Assembly (NCBI GenBank): GCA_018829465.1
Contig: JAHJTN010000019.1
Span: 186,001 to 250,000, forward strand
Direction of reading: 5' to 3'
Length of the DNA stretch: 64,000 bases
DNA from: Bacteroidota bacterium
GTDB lineage: Bacteria > Bacteroidota > Bacteroidia > Flavobacteriales > Flavobacteriaceae
This document shows positions 1 through 9,202 of the stretch, piece by piece; position 1 is the stretch's first letter, and every line of letters begins with the position of its first letter. The position numbers and the translations under genes are program-made. The notes below the pieces were generated by a model that was not told the DNA's origin, searched no databases, and saw nothing but the letters and a program-made list of their open reading frames with translations.

Positions 1-4
1 TTTT

Positions 5-916
5 ATGGATTTGAAGGACAGAAGTGAAAAATATATTGTCCATACAGCCAATACGGCATTTGCCATGGGAGAAGCTTGTATGAAGCTTAAAAAATTGTCG
101 CAAGCAAAACAAGCTTACAAACAAGCCATTGCATTATACGAAAGCCTGAAGTTGGGTGACTATGAAGAGTTTTCTGCGCGCGCACAGTATCAATTGGGTG
201 CCATTTACCAGGAAGAAAACTTGTTTTTAGATGCAAAGAACCATTTTAAAAAAGCCTACGATTACTTCTCGAAGCTCACATATAACGATTTGCGTTTTGA
301 ACCTTATCAGGCGGCCGCCTGCAACAACCTCAGTGTGTGTTTTAAAGATTTGGCGATGTATGACGAAGCCTTGAATTACTATCTAAAAACACTAACCCTC
401 TACACCAATTTATCTGAGGATAATGCCGAATTTGTGCCTTATGTTGCTTCTACTTACACTGCCATCGCTATCTTATATGCCCAACTAAAAGATTATAAAA
501 CCGCTTTAAAAAACGAAAAACACGGCCGGCGGATTTATGAATTCCTTACCGAAGAGGCACCTGAAAAATACAAACACTATTGGGCTACTTCCTATCACAA
601 TTGCGGTGTATTTGCTTTGGAAGACCAAAATCTGTGCAAAGCTGAAAAATATTTTAAAATTGCATTGAAAATGAGAAAAGAACTGGCCAAACAAGAAAAA
701 ATATTCGAAGCCGACGTCTGCGTCACGGCACTGAATTTATTAGAAACCTATCAAACAAATGAAAACATAAAACTTGAGGATAAAACAGATAAGTGTCTGA
801 AAATACTATCAGATCTTGAAAAGATACTGCCGCAACTCAACGGTGAAAAGCCTGTGGTCAAAAGCATGAAAAGTGATTTTGCTTATTACAATAATGTATT
901 AAAAACCAGAAACTAA
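5..916 (+). CDS. TPR-repeat protein, possibly 5'-truncated by the window edge
   Basis: The 303 visible residues are almost entirely helical and carry repeated tetratricopeptide-like units, with the typical spaced A/Y/L pattern around residues 15-50, 55-95, 100-135, 145-175 and 195-230. TPRs are protein-protein interaction scaffolds, so no specific role can be read from this one. The first ATG is at base 5 and the frame is open to the window edge, so the true start and any signal peptide or partner domain may lie outside. No transmembrane segment is seen in the visible part. The gene converges on the ypdA-like gene with a 56 bp gap. Confidence 0.75.
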   Translation: MDLKDRSEKYIVHTANTAFAMGEACMKLKKLSQAKQAYKQAIALYESLKLGDYEEFSARAQYQLGAIYQEENLFLDAKNHFKKAYDYFSKLTYNDLRFEPYQAAACNNLSVCFKDLAMYDEALNYYLKTLTLYTNLSEDNAEFVPYVASTYTAIAILYAQLKDYKTALKNEKHGRRIYEFLTEEAPEKYKHYWATSYHNCGVFALEDQNLCKAEKYFKIALKMRKELAKQEKIFEADVCVTALNLLETYQTNENIKLEDKTDKCLKILSDLEKILPQLNGEKPVVKSMKSDFAYYNNVLKTRN

Positions 917-972
917 GCGTCCAAATTATCGACATGAATAACTTTTTGCCAAAAACAGTGCTTTGATGCGAT

Positions 973-1941
973 TTATGATGGCTTGCTTTTGATGTGATTT
1001 ACAATTTGTTTGGCGTGAATCCTCGAATTTTCAATAAACCATTTGTGCGTTTCCATTCCGCCGCAAATCACGCCAGCTAGGTAAAGTCCGGGTAGGTTGG
1101 TTTCCATGGTTTCCTCATTGTAAAAAGGTTTTCGGCTATCGTCTTCTGAAAGTTGAATACCGATCGATTCTAGAAATTCAAAATTGGGTTCATATCCGGT
1201 GAGTGCTAAAACATAATCGTTATCGAGCGTGACGCTACCATCCGGTGTTTGTATGCGAATAAAATTTTCTGTGATTTCTGCCACTTCACTGTTGAAATAC
1301 GCCTTGATGCTTCCTTCGGATATCCTGTTTTCTATATCGGGCTTTACCCAGTATTTTACACGCCTGCCGATACTGTCTCCTCTAACAATCATGGTGACAC
1401 GGGCGCCTTTGCGGTAACATTCCAAAGCCGCATCTACAGCGGAGTTGCTCGCTCCAATCACGGCTACATTTTGATGCGCATAAAAATGAGGATCCTTATA
1501 ATAATGTGCAACTTTTGGCAGGGATTCGCCCTTGACACCAATTTTGTTGGGAATGTCGTAAAAACCCGTGGCTATAATCACTTTACGGGCAAAATACACG
1601 TCCTTGGTGGTGATCACCTCAAAGACATCTGCTGTTTTTTCCACCTGTGTTACACCTTCAAAAAGATTGACGTGTAAGTTGTTGGATGAAACTATCCGAC
1701 GGTAATATTCCAAGGCTTCGTCTCGGTTGGGTTTCACTTCTTTGCTGATAAAAGGAATTTGGTCTATTTCCAGCAAATCTGACGAGGAGAAAAATCGCAT
1801 TTGCACAGGATAATTATAAATGGAATTGACCAAGCAGCCTTTTTCGATAATCAAATAATCGAGACCGTTTTTTTGGGCTTCCAAGCCACAGGCAATACCG
1901 ATTGGCCCGCAACCCACTATCAATACATCTAAAGGTTTCAT
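973..1941 (-). CDS. ypdA: YpdA-like FAD/NAD(P)-dependent oxidoreductase (putative bacillithiol disulfide reductase)
   Basis: A 322-residue two-dinucleotide-binding-domain flavoprotein. The FAD motif GCGPIG is at residues 10-15, an ATG motif at about 124-126, the NADPH motif VIGASNSA at about 161-168, and a C-terminal GD-like region ends in LAGVICGG. The stretch NSIYNYP, followed by FSSSDLLEI, is typical of the YpdA family, which is proposed to reduce oxidised bacillithiol in the cytoplasm. The residue aligned with the Cys14 I recall as functionally important in Staphylococcus YpdA is Ile here, with Cys11 and Cys18 nearby. The start codon lies inside the first unit of a 90-bp tandem repeat, and the last mini-frame of that repeat stops 9 nt upstream. 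Family assignment is firm; substrate is inferred. Confidence 0.85.
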   Translation of the reverse strand: MKPLDVLIVGCGPIGIACGLEAQKNGLDYLIIEKGCLVNSIYNYPVQMRFFSSSDLLEIDQIPFISKEVKPNRDEALEYYRRIVSSNNLHVNLFEGVTQVEKTADVFEVITTKDVYFARKVIIATGFYDIPNKIGVKGESLPKVAHYYKDPHFYAHQNVAVIGASNSAVDAALECYRKGARVTMIVRGDSIGRRVKYWVKPDIENRISEGSIKAYFNSEVAEITENFIRIQTPDGSVTLDNDYVLALTGYEPNFEFLESIGIQLSEDDSRKPFYNEETMETNLPGLYLAGVICGGMETHKWFIENSRIHAKQIVNHIKSKPS

Positions 1942-2216
1942 CTGTATATATTATTTATTTTTATCGGTCAGATGGAACACCCTAGGATAATTATGTCCCT
2001 GTGTGTTACTCTTTTTACATGGGCGTTTCATCTGTATATATTATTTATTTTTATCGGTCAGATGGAACACCCTAGGATAATTATGTCCCTGTGTGTTACT
2101 CTTTTTACATGGGCGTTTCATCTGTATATATTTATTATTTTTCAAAAGTCAGATGGAACACCCTAGGATAATTATGTCCCTGTGTGCAAAGTTTTTACAC
2201 GGGTGTTTCATTTGAA
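1935..2216 (-). repeat. three tandem ~90-bp repeats carrying palindromic mini-ORFs, upstream of ypdA
   Basis: Three head-to-tail copies with a 90 bp period end exactly at the ypdA start; the copy nearest ypdA is almost identical to the second, the third has diverged. Each has a palindromic core of 59-60 bp (1972-2031, 2062-2121, 2153-2211) with arms AGATGAAAC(A/G)CCC and GGGTGTTCCATCT. On the minus strand each core opens a short frame: 2211-2149 (MKHPCKNFAHRDIIILGCSI), 2121-2041 and 2031-1951 (both starting MKRPCKKSNTQGHNYPRVFH). In the two inner copies the TAA stop is 9 nt from the next ATG, the last of which is the ypdA start. Between this array and the ABC transporter (2217-2377) I see only AT-rich sequence without a convincing promoter. 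Confidence 0.85.
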
Positions 2217-2377
2217 TTTTCGGGTTTTTATTCTAATCCCAAAAATACCATTAAAATGAGGAAGTTTCAATGATCTTTAGTGGAGAATTTTTTTCAACCC
2301 ATTTCGTGCAATTATAAAAGTTCTGTGATTTTTAAAGTACCTTGCACTACTTTTATTTTTACCAGAAAACGCCTTTT

Positions 2378-4114
2378 ATGCCCGATAAAAAAATATCTAT
2401 CCTCAAAGCTTTTAAAACCATCATTTGGCCTCGTCGCAATCTTGTTTTCATAGGCCTATTACTCATCGTCATCAGCAATGCCGCCAGTTTTGTAGGTCCC
2501 ATTTCCCTGAAATATTTTATGGATGATGTGATTCCTAACAAGGACTTGGAAATGCTTAAAATTTTAGTTGTTGCCGTGGCTTTTGCCATCTTGGTGCAGG
2601 CAGTCACCTCTTTTTTGCTTACCAAAATACTGAGTGTACAGGCACAATACCTCATCTCCGAACTGCGGGCACAGGTACAAAAGAAAGTGCTTTCCCTGCC
2701 GATTCGTTTTTTTGACAACTCCAAATCGGGTGCTTTGGTTTCCCGCATCATGACAGATGTGGAAGGAGTACGAAACCTGATTGGTACCGGCTTGGTACAA
2801 TTGGTAGGCGGTTCTATAACTGCCGTGGTATCACTTGTTCTGTTGCTTCGCATAAGTCCGTCTATGACTTTGTTCACGCTGGTTCCGTTGGCTATTTTTG
2901 CTTTGGTGGCCCTAAAAGCTTTTAAAATTATCCGACCTATTTTTAGAAACCGCGGAAAAATCAATGCCGAAGTAACCGGAAGACTTACCGAAACCTTGGG
3001 CGGCATCCGGGTTATCAAAGGATTTAATGCAGAAATACAAGAGCACAAAGTATTTGAAAGTGGTGTAGAAAAACTGTTTCAAAACGTAAAAAAGAGCCTT
3101 ACCGCCACCGCTTTTATGACCAGTTCCTCCACATTTTTGCTGGGCGTAGCTACCACCGGTATCATGGGCATTGGCGGATATAAAATTATGATGGACCAAC
3201 TCACCATTGGCGAATTTTTATCCTTCACTTTTTTATTGGGATTGATGATTGCGCCCATAGTACAGATGAGTAATATAGGGAGCCAACTTACCGAAGCCTT
3301 GGCCGGGTTGGATCGTACTGAAGAATTGATGAACATGACTCCGGAAGTGAATGAAGCCGAACGCACTATCGTACTCGATGACATGCAAGGACACCTCATT
3401 TTTAAGGATGTTTCATTTGCGTACGAAACCAACAAGGAAGTTTTGCATGCAATTAGTTTTGAGGTAAAACCGGGTTCGGTAGTGGCTTTGGTGGGCAGCT
3501 CGGGGTCAGGAAAATCGACCATTGCCGGTTTGGCGGCTACTTTTTTAACGCCACAATCAGGTACCATTACCATTGATGGAAAAGACCTCTCCAAAGTAAA
3601 CCTTCCAAGCTATCGCCAACACCTGGGCGTGGTGTTGCAGGACGAATTTTTATTTGAAGGTACCATACGAGAAAACATCCTTTTCCCCAGACCCAATGCG
3701 TCCGAAGCGGAATTGCAAAACGCTATAAAAGCCGCCTATGTGTATGAATTTACCGACCGTTTTGAAAAAGGATTAGACACGCTGATTGGCGAACGCGGCA
3801 TCAAACTCTCCGGCGGACAACGGCAGCGCATTGCCATAGCCAGGGCTATTTTGGCCGACCCAAAAGTGTTGATTTTAGATGAAGCCACTTCAAACCTAGA
3901 CACCGAAAGCGAAGCCCTGATTCAAAAGAGTTTGGCCACACTTACCCAAGGAAGAACTACCTTTGTCATTGCCCACCGATTGAGCACCATACGAAAAGCT
4001 GACCAAATATTGGTAATCGAAAACGGTCGCATTGCCGAACAAGGCACGCATGATGAACTGATTGCCCTAGAAGGACGCTATTACCATTTGTTTACCTATC
4101 AGGCAAGAATATAA
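2378..4114 (+). CDS. ABC exporter half-transporter, MsbA/lipid-exporter-like (permease-ATPase fusion)
   Basis: A 578-residue half-transporter: an N-terminal transmembrane domain (about residues 15-310, six hydrophobic spans) fused to an ATPase. Visible ATPase motifs are Walker A GSSGSGKST near residue 373, signature LSGGQ near 477, Walker B VLILDEA near 497 and the H-loop IAHRLS. It should work as a homodimer in the inner membrane, exporting a hydrophobic or amphipathic substrate; lipid A precursor export (MsbA) is plausible but not shown. The ATG at 2378 is preferred over an upstream TTG at 2342 because MPDKKISILKAF is a normal N-terminus for the family. It stands alone, divergent from ypdA across the tandem repeat. 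Confidence 0.88.
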   Translation: MPDKKISILKAFKTIIWPRRNLVFIGLLLIVISNAASFVGPISLKYFMDDVIPNKDLEMLKILVVAVAFAILVQAVTSFLLTKILSVQAQYLISELRAQVQKKVLSLPIRFFDNSKSGALVSRIMTDVEGVRNLIGTGLVQLVGGSITAVVSLVLLLRISPSMTLFTLVPLAIFALVALKAFKIIRPIFRNRGKINAEVTGRLTETLGGIRVIKGFNAEIQEHKVFESGVEKLFQNVKKSLTATAFMTSSSTFLLGVATTGIMGIGGYKIMMDQLTIGEFLSFTFLLGLMIAPIVQMSNIGSQLTEALAGLDRTEELMNMTPEVNEAERTIVLDDMQGHLIFKDVSFAYETNKEVLHAISFEVKPGSVVALVGSSGSGKSTIAGLAATFLTPQSGTITIDGKDLSKVNLPSYRQHLGVVLQDEFLFEGTIRENILFPRPNASEAELQNAIKAAYVYEFTDRFEKGLDTLIGERGIKLSGGQRQRIAIARAILADPKVLILDEATSNLDTESEALIQKSLATLTQGRTTFVIAHRLSTIRKADQILVIENGRIAEQGTHDELIALEGRYYHLFTYQARI

Positions 4115-4328
4115 GTGCGTTTAAGCGGTTTGTGATAGCACTTTAAAACGTTCGAAATGTATTCAGAAACTAATTTGCCCAGGCCAATGTCCGGGGATGG
4201 TCTGAAATTGCGTATGAATAACGAATCGTTAGGGTAATAAAACTAGATTGAGCAAGCAAAATGATGTTTTAGGAGTTTTTCAAACTTTTGAGGGTTTGCA
4301 TCATTCATATCTATTTCACCTTGTACCA

Positions 4329-4988
4329 TCAAACAAAAAGACCGTGTAAATCTGAAATGGTCTGCGTTGGGTTTTCCGAGCTGAAAACAAAATTGCCTGC
4401 CACCAACACATCGGCTCCGGCAGCAACAAGTGCTTGGGCGTTGTTTGCATTTACACCGCCGTCAATTTCTATCTTTGTAGCAGCTTGATTTCTGTCGATA
4501 ATCTTGCGTAATTTTTCAACTTTCCGATAGGTGTTTTCGATAAATTTTTGCCCGCCAAAACCCGGGTTTACACTCATCATGCACACCAAATCGACCTCTT
4601 GAATCAGGTCTTCCAACAAATCAACCGATGTGTGCGGATTGATGGCGACACCCGCTTGCATACCCAATCCGCGGATACCTTGCAAAGTTCGGTGCAGATG
4701 CGGACAGGCCTCGTAATGCACAGACAAAACAGCTGCGCCTAATTCTGCAAACTGCCGTAAATATCTATCCGGATCTACAATCATCAGGTGTACGTCGAGT
4801 GGCTTTTTGGCGTGTTTGGCAATCGCTTTAATAACCGGCATTCCAAAGGAAATATTGGGCACAAAAACGCCGTCCATTACGTCGAGGTGAAACCAATCGG
4901 CTTGGCTTTGGTTCACCATCTCAATATCGCGCTGCAAGTTGGCAAAATCGGCCGCCAAAATGGAAGGTGCGATTAAAATATTTGACAT
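4329..4988 (-). CDS. rpe: ribulose-phosphate 3-epimerase
   Basis: A 219-residue TIM-barrel enzyme interconverting ribulose 5-phosphate and xylulose 5-phosphate in the pentose phosphate pathway. Family signatures are APSILAADF at the N-terminus, HLDVMDGVFVPN, HLMIVDP, MSVNPGFGGQKFI and the phosphate-binding EIDGGVN. The start at 4988 (MSNILIAPS) fits the family length better than the longer frame from 5027. A -7 box reading TACCTTTG on the minus strand lies at 5013-5006, without a clear -33 TTG. The 214 bp between the ABC transporter and this gene's 3' end (4115-4328) shows no gene or structure I can name. Confidence 0.95.
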   Translation of the reverse strand: MSNILIAPSILAADFANLQRDIEMVNQSQADWFHLDVMDGVFVPNISFGMPVIKAIAKHAKKPLDVHLMIVDPDRYLRQFAELGAAVLSVHYEACPHLHRTLQGIRGLGMQAGVAINPHTSVDLLEDLIQEVDLVCMMSVNPGFGGQKFIENTYRKVEKLRKIIDRNQAATKIEIDGGVNANNAQALVAAGADVLVAGNFVFSSENPTQTISDLHGLFV

Positions 4989-5048
4989 AAAACAAGATAT
5001 TTTGACAAAGGTAACTATTATTAGCACCGACAGGTATTAAAATTAAAA

Positions 5049-5081
5049 AAACCTAACAGGTTTTGAAAACCTGTTAGGTTT
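5049..5081 (-). terminator. 33-bp perfect palindrome, terminator of the sigma factor gene
   Basis: Two 16-base arms (AAACCTAACAGGTTTT and its complement) flank a single G. Read on the minus strand it follows the sigma factor gene and is followed by a T-run, as for an intrinsic terminator. A sister palindrome with the same design is at 62822-62854, differing by a base pair changed on both arms. Confidence 0.8.
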
Positions 5082-5130
5082 ATATAATAAATCCCGCCTC
5101 GTAACAGAATTAATATTATTACAAAAAATA

Positions 5131-5994
5131 TTATCCCAAGTAGGTTTTCAGGATTTTGCTTCGCGAAGTGTGTTTCAACCTGCGGATGGCTTTTTCTTTA
5201 ATTTGACGGACGCGCTCGCGGGTGAGGTCAAAAGTTTCGCCAATTTCTTCCAAAGTCATCGGGTGTTGGTCACCCAAACCGAAATATAGACGGATAACAT
5301 CTGCCTCGCGTGGGGTCAGGGTTTCCAAAGCGCGTTCAATTTCCACTCGAAGTGATTCATGTAGCAACGACCTATCCGGATTTGGCGACTCGCCACTGCG
5401 AAGTACATCGTATAAGTTGGAATCTTCTCCTTCCACCAAAGGCGCATCCATAGATACGTGGCGTCCGGAATTTTTCATAGATTCTTTCACATCGTTCACG
5501 GTCATGTCGAGCTCCTTGGCTATTTCTTCTGCACTTGGAGGACGCTCGTGTGATTGCTCCAAAAAAGCATACATCTTGTTGATTTTATTGATGGAGCCAA
5601 TTTTGTTGAGCGGCAAACGCACTATTCTGGATTGTTCGGCCAAGGCCTGCAAAATGGATTGGCGAATCCACCACACCGCATAGGAAATAAACTTAAAACC
5701 ACGGGTTTCGTCAAATCGTTGGGCAGCTTTGATGAGGCCTAAGTTTCCTTCATTTATCAAATCGGGTAGCGTCAATCCTTGATTTTGGTATTGTTTGGCT
5801 ACAGACACCACAAAGCGGAGGTTGGCTTTGGTCAATTTTTCTAAAGCGCGCCTATCGCCTGCTTTGATTTTTTGTGCCAATTCTACTTCTTCGTCTGCTG
5901 TGATAAGGTCAACCTTTCCGATTTCTTGAAGATACTTGTCTAGGGAAGCCGTTTCTCTGTTGGTGACCTGCTTGGTGATTTTGAGTTGTCTCAT
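5131..5994 (-). CDS. rpoD: primary RNA polymerase sigma factor (sigma-70 family)
   Basis: A 287-residue housekeeping sigma factor, short as in Bacteroidota because the long N-terminal region 1.1 is absent. Region 1.2 ([15 protein letters not shown]) is at about 18-32. Regions 2.1-2.4 include [30 protein letters not shown] and the melting motif [13 protein letters not shown]. Region 3 follows, then region 4 with the helix-turn-helix [20 protein letters not shown]. It is the factor expected to read the TAnnTTTG promoters seen in this window. It is monocistronic and followed by a strong palindromic terminator. I saw no clear promoter in the 100 bp upstream. Confidence 0.96.
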   Translation of the reverse strand: MRQLKITKQVTNRETASLDKYLQEIGKVDLITADEEVELAQKIKAGDRRALEKLTKANLRFVVSVAKQYQNQGLTLPDLINEGNLGLIKAAQRFDETRGFKFISYAVWWIRQSILQALAEQSRIVRLPLNKIGSINKINKMYAFLEQSHERPPSAEEIAKELDMTVNDVKESMKNSGRHVSMDAPLVEGEDSNLYDVLRSGESPNPDRSLLHESLRVEIERALETLTPREADVIRLYFGLGDQHPMTLEEIGETFDLTRERVRQIKEKAIRRLKHTSRSKILKTYLG

Positions 5995-6145
5995 GAATAA
6001 TCTTGGATGAAAAAAATTAGGTTACAGTATGTTTTACGTAAAGAGTCGTGTAAAAGTTACACCGCCCACAAAAAAACAGCATAGTTTAACAAAATTTTAC
6101 AGGTTTTATCTCCATGAAAGATTGTTTGACCAATTCGAAAACCCT

Positions 6146-7045
6146 CTATTTCACTTTAGCAAATTTTTGCGGATGCTTGTTTTTGTGCTTCCATCGGTTG
6201 TGCGACCACAGATAGAGTTCGGGTCTTTGCTTGATTTGTTGCTCGAGCAGGTTGAGGTATGCGTCTGTGATTTCAAAATCGGGAACATTTTTAGGGTCTT
6301 CTGAAAGCAAAATAAGTTCTGCTTCGTAAAATCCTCTTTTCACTTTGTCAACTTTTAAATAAAAAACGGCCAAGTCGTATTTTTTTGCCAGGCGTTCGGC
6401 GCCTACAAAAACAGGTACTTTCACACCCATAAAATCGCGCCAGTATAGCGCGCGTTTCCACGAGGCAGATTGGTCGCTGACCATCCCGTACATGGCAAGT
6501 ATATGGTTGTTTTTGTTTTCTATAATGTAGTTGGGCGTGTTGCGCGGTGTCATCAACCAAGCACCAAATTTGGCACGGGCACTGCGAATGAGCCTGTCGA
6601 AATATGGATTGACAATGGGTTGATAAACGCCGTAAGGTTTGTGTTTCATCAAAGTGCCCAAAACAATCATCCATTCCCAACTCGCGTAATGCGAACAGAG
6701 CAGAACCACGCTTTTGTTTTGTTGCTCCATCTGCCGAACCAAGGATAAGTCTTTGAACTTAAAGCGTTTGTCGAGTTCTTTCTGGCTGATACCGAAGGTT
6801 TTTATTACTTCTAGCAAGGTATCACAGAAATAGGCGTAAAATTTTCGACGAATTTTTCGAATTTCGGCGTCTGATTTTTCCGGGAAAGAAAGTTTCAGGT
6901 TGTTTGTGATGATTCTTTTTCGGTAACCAAACACATTACAAACCCAGAAAAACAAAAAATCAGACACCCGATAAAACAGCCAAAAAGGGAGTCGTGAAAC
7001 CAACCACAGAAATGGATATACCAATATGTAAATCAGAAAATGCAA
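6146..7045 (-). CDS. lysophospholipid acyltransferase family protein (lipid A-type acyltransferase, LpxL/HtrB-like)
   Basis: A 299-residue membrane-anchored acyltransferase with a hydrophobic N-terminus (residues 1-40) and the catalytic HX4E motif HYASWE at residues 119-124. This family adds secondary acyl chains to lipid A or related lipids at the inner membrane, and the length matches. The gene is divergent from the rhomboid protease gene with 65 bp between them. The acyl donor and exact product cannot be told from sequence. Confidence 0.87.
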   Translation of the reverse strand: MHFLIYILVYPFLWLVSRLPFWLFYRVSDFLFFWVCNVFGYRKRIITNNLKLSFPEKSDAEIRKIRRKFYAYFCDTLLEVIKTFGISQKELDKRFKFKDLSLVRQMEQQNKSVVLLCSHYASWEWMIVLGTLMKHKPYGVYQPIVNPYFDRLIRSARAKFGAWLMTPRNTPNYIIENKNNHILAMYGMVSDQSASWKRALYWRDFMGVKVPVFVGAERLAKKYDLAVFYLKVDKVKRGFYEAELILLSEDPKNVPDFEITDAYLNLLEQQIKQRPELYLWSHNRWKHKNKHPQKFAKVK

Positions 7046-7047
7046 GG

Positions 7048-7081
7048 TTGCGGAGTTTTGGGCAAATATATGTTATCTTTG
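7048..7081 (+). promoter_or_regulatory. promoter for the rhomboid gene
   Basis: TTG at 7048-7050, 23 nt spacer and TATCTTTG at 7074-7081, matching the Bacteroidota housekeeping consensus. The rhomboid ATG is 30 nt further on. Confidence 0.6.
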
Positions 7082-7110
7082 AGTTTTAATGTCAAAAGGA
7101 TTTTTACATA

Positions 7111-7752
7111 ATGAATATTGGTCTTATCGTCATTGCTGCGAATGTACTTTTTTCCTATAAAGGTTTTGAAAATTACGCTTTTTTTGAACGTTACAAATTT
7201 AATATTGCTGCGGTCCGAAACGGCGACAGCATCCGTATTTTATCTGCCGGATTTTTACATGTAGATTGGACACACTTGCTGTTTAACATGCTTACTTTCT
7301 ACTTTTTTGAAGGGGTTGTTTCCGGCTATTTGGGCAACACCAAAATGCTTCTGATTTATTTTGCAAGCTTGCTTTTTGGCAATGTATTGACCATTGTTTT
7401 GCACAAAAACGAACCTTACTACAGCGCTGTGGGCGCAAGCGGCGCTGTCACCGGAATTTTGTATGCAGCTATCCTTTTGCAACCGGGTATGGATTTGTTT
7501 TTGTTTTTTATCCCTATCCCAATTCCGGCCTATGTTTTTGGAATTGGCTACCTCCTCTACTCTATCTACGGCATGAAAACCAGGTCTGACAACATTGGCC
7601 ACAGTGCGCATTTTGGCGGTGCGGTAGGCGGTTATTTGCTTACTTTGCTCTTTGCACCGTGGCTGGTCACTGAAAACTTGAAAATGGTATTGTTGTTGGC
7701 GGCACCTATTGTACTTTTGTACGTCCTGCACAAAACCGGTAAACTCAATTAA
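7111..7752 (+). CDS. rhomboid-family intramembrane serine protease
   Basis: A 213-residue protein of about six hydrophobic segments. The catalytic serine is in GASGA (Ser110) and the histidine in HSAHFGGA (His167), the rhomboid Ser-His dyad. WTHLLFNM around residues 53-60 matches the conserved membrane-embedded HxxxN motif of the family. It would cleave transmembrane segments of other proteins within the inner membrane; substrates are unknown. It is compact, with no extra cytoplasmic domain. A promoter lies just upstream, and the nuclease gene follows after 45 bp on the same strand. Confidence 0.9.
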   Translation: MNIGLIVIAANVLFSYKGFENYAFFERYKFNIAAVRNGDSIRILSAGFLHVDWTHLLFNMLTFYFFEGVVSGYLGNTKMLLIYFASLLFGNVLTIVLHKNEPYYSAVGASGAVTGILYAAILLQPGMDLFLFFIPIPIPAYVFGIGYLLYSIYGMKTRSDNIGHSAHFGGAVGGYLLTLLFAPWLVTENLKMVLLLAAPIVLLYVLHKTGKLN

Positions 7753-7797
7753 AAACGGGTAGTTTTTCTCACAAAAACCCAAAAAGATTTTAGAAAC

Positions 7798-9159
7798 GTG
7801 TACGCAATTTTAGATGTAGAAACCACAGGCGGAAAATACAATGAAGAAGGCATTACCGAAATAGCCATCTACAAATTTGACGGCCATGAAGTGGTTGACC
7901 AGTTCAGTTGTTTAATCAATCCAGAGCGCCCGATACATCCTTATGTAGTCAATCTGACGGGCATCAATGAAAAAATGCTTCGCTCGGCTCCTAAGTTTTA
8001 CGAGGTTGCCAAACGGATTGTTGAAATCACAGAAAACACGGTTATCGTTGCCCACAACGCCAGTTTTGACTACCGCATGCTCAAAATGGAATTTGACAGG
8101 CTTGGGTTTGAGTTTGAACGAAAGACGCTTTGCACCGTAGAACTTGCCAGGCAACTGATTCCGGGAAAACCATCATACAGTTTGGGCAAACTGGTTCGAT
8201 CGTTGGGTATTCCTATCGCTGACAGGCATCGCGCGAGTGGTGATGCCATGGCAACTGTAAAGCTATTCAAGTTGCTGCTCGCCAAGGATGCAGACAAAGA
8301 AATACTTAAAAGCTATGTGCGCACGCGCCCGCTTAGGCAGGTGGAGCCAAAATTGCTCAACATCATTGACCAATTGCCCCAGGAGACAGGATTGTATTAC
8401 TTCCACAAAGAAAACGGCGATATTATCTATATCGGCAAGAGTAAAAATATCAAAAAAAGAGTGACGCAACACTTCACCGGACAGCAGCGTAAGGCTAAAA
8501 AAATGCAGAAAGAAGTAGTGGCTGTTACTTATGAAAAAACGGGTAGCGAATTGTTGGCTTTGCTAAAAGAAAGTGATGAAATAAAAAAAAACAAACCTAT
8601 TTTCAATGTCGCGCAACGCAAGTCGCTCTTTCAGTTTGCCTTGTATGAAAGCTATGACGAACACGGCTATCGCTGCTTGAAAATTGATAAAAACGACGGT
8701 CGAAAAAAATCGATTACGACGTTTACCAATTATGACGAAGGTCGCAACTTCTTGTTCAAACTCTCGGAAAGGCACGAACTTTGTCAAAAATTATTGGGTA
8801 TTTATCCTTCCAAAACCAGTTGTTTTGCCTATCAGACCCAGAAATGCCGAGGTGCTTGCCTGCAGCTGGAAGAAACGGAAAACTACAACCGACGCGTCAT
8901 GGAAGCACTATCTTCTTTTGTTTTTGAAAACCGCAATATGCTTATTGTTGATAAAGGTAGAGATATAGACGAGCAAGCCGTCGTTTTGATTGAAAACGGC
9001 CATTACAAAGGATATGCCTATGTGAATTTACAATATCAAATCCAAAATATGGATGTTTTGAGAGACCTCATCAACCCCATGGAACAGAACCGAGACACCC
9101 AACGCATCATTCAAAGTTTTTTGAGAAAGAAAAAAGCTTATAAAATTATACGTTTTTAA
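7798..9159 (+). CDS. DnaQ-like 3'-5' exonuclease fused to a UvrC-type GIY-YIG nuclease domain
   Basis: A 453-residue fusion with a GTG start. Residues 1-170 form a DEDD exonuclease (LDVETTG with Asp6/Glu8, HNASFDYRML with Asp91, then HRASGDA). A GIY-YIG domain starts near residue 198 (GLYYF, then IIYIGKSKNIKKRV). The C-terminal part resembles the region after the UvrC nuclease domain, including a Cys-rich CFAYQTQKCRGAC. DNA proofreading or repair is inferred; such fusions are found in Bacteroidota beside the true uvrC. The GTG is chosen because the frame has no upstream ATG and YAILDVETTGG is the normal family N-terminus. It may be cotranscribed with miaA, 43 bp downstream. Confidence 0.85.
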   Translation: MYAILDVETTGGKYNEEGITEIAIYKFDGHEVVDQFSCLINPERPIHPYVVNLTGINEKMLRSAPKFYEVAKRIVEITENTVIVAHNASFDYRMLKMEFDRLGFEFERKTLCTVELARQLIPGKPSYSLGKLVRSLGIPIADRHRASGDAMATVKLFKLLLAKDADKEILKSYVRTRPLRQVEPKLLNIIDQLPQETGLYYFHKENGDIIYIGKSKNIKKRVTQHFTGQQRKAKKMQKEVVAVTYEKTGSELLALLKESDEIKKNKPIFNVAQRKSLFQFALYESYDEHGYRCLKIDKNDGRKKSITTFTNYDEGRNFLFKLSERHELCQKLLGIYPSKTSCFAYQTQKCRGACLQLEETENYNRRVMEALSSFVFENRNMLIVDKGRDIDEQAVVLIENGHYKGYAYVNLQYQIQNMDVLRDLINPMEQNRDTQRIIQSFLRKKKAYKIIRF

Positions 9160-9202
9160 TGGGTTCTACTTTTCTTTTAAAGACTTATCAATTTAAATAA
9201 AC

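Noticed and set aside
1972-2166. Plus-strand 64-residue frame across the ypdA repeats (MEHPRIIMSLCVTLF...)
   Set aside because: It only exists because the repeat unit is 90 bp, a multiple of three; the opposite strand has the conserved start and codon-type changes and faces ypdA.
1935-2216. CRISPR-like array
   Set aside because: Repeats are contiguous with no unique spacers, and are palindromic with diverging copies; no cas genes in the window.
2359-3048. 229-residue minus-strand frame opposite the ABC transporter
   Set aside because: Lies wholly antisense to a gene with clear Walker motifs; composition is biased (Lys, Thr, Arg, Ser) as expected of a shadow frame.
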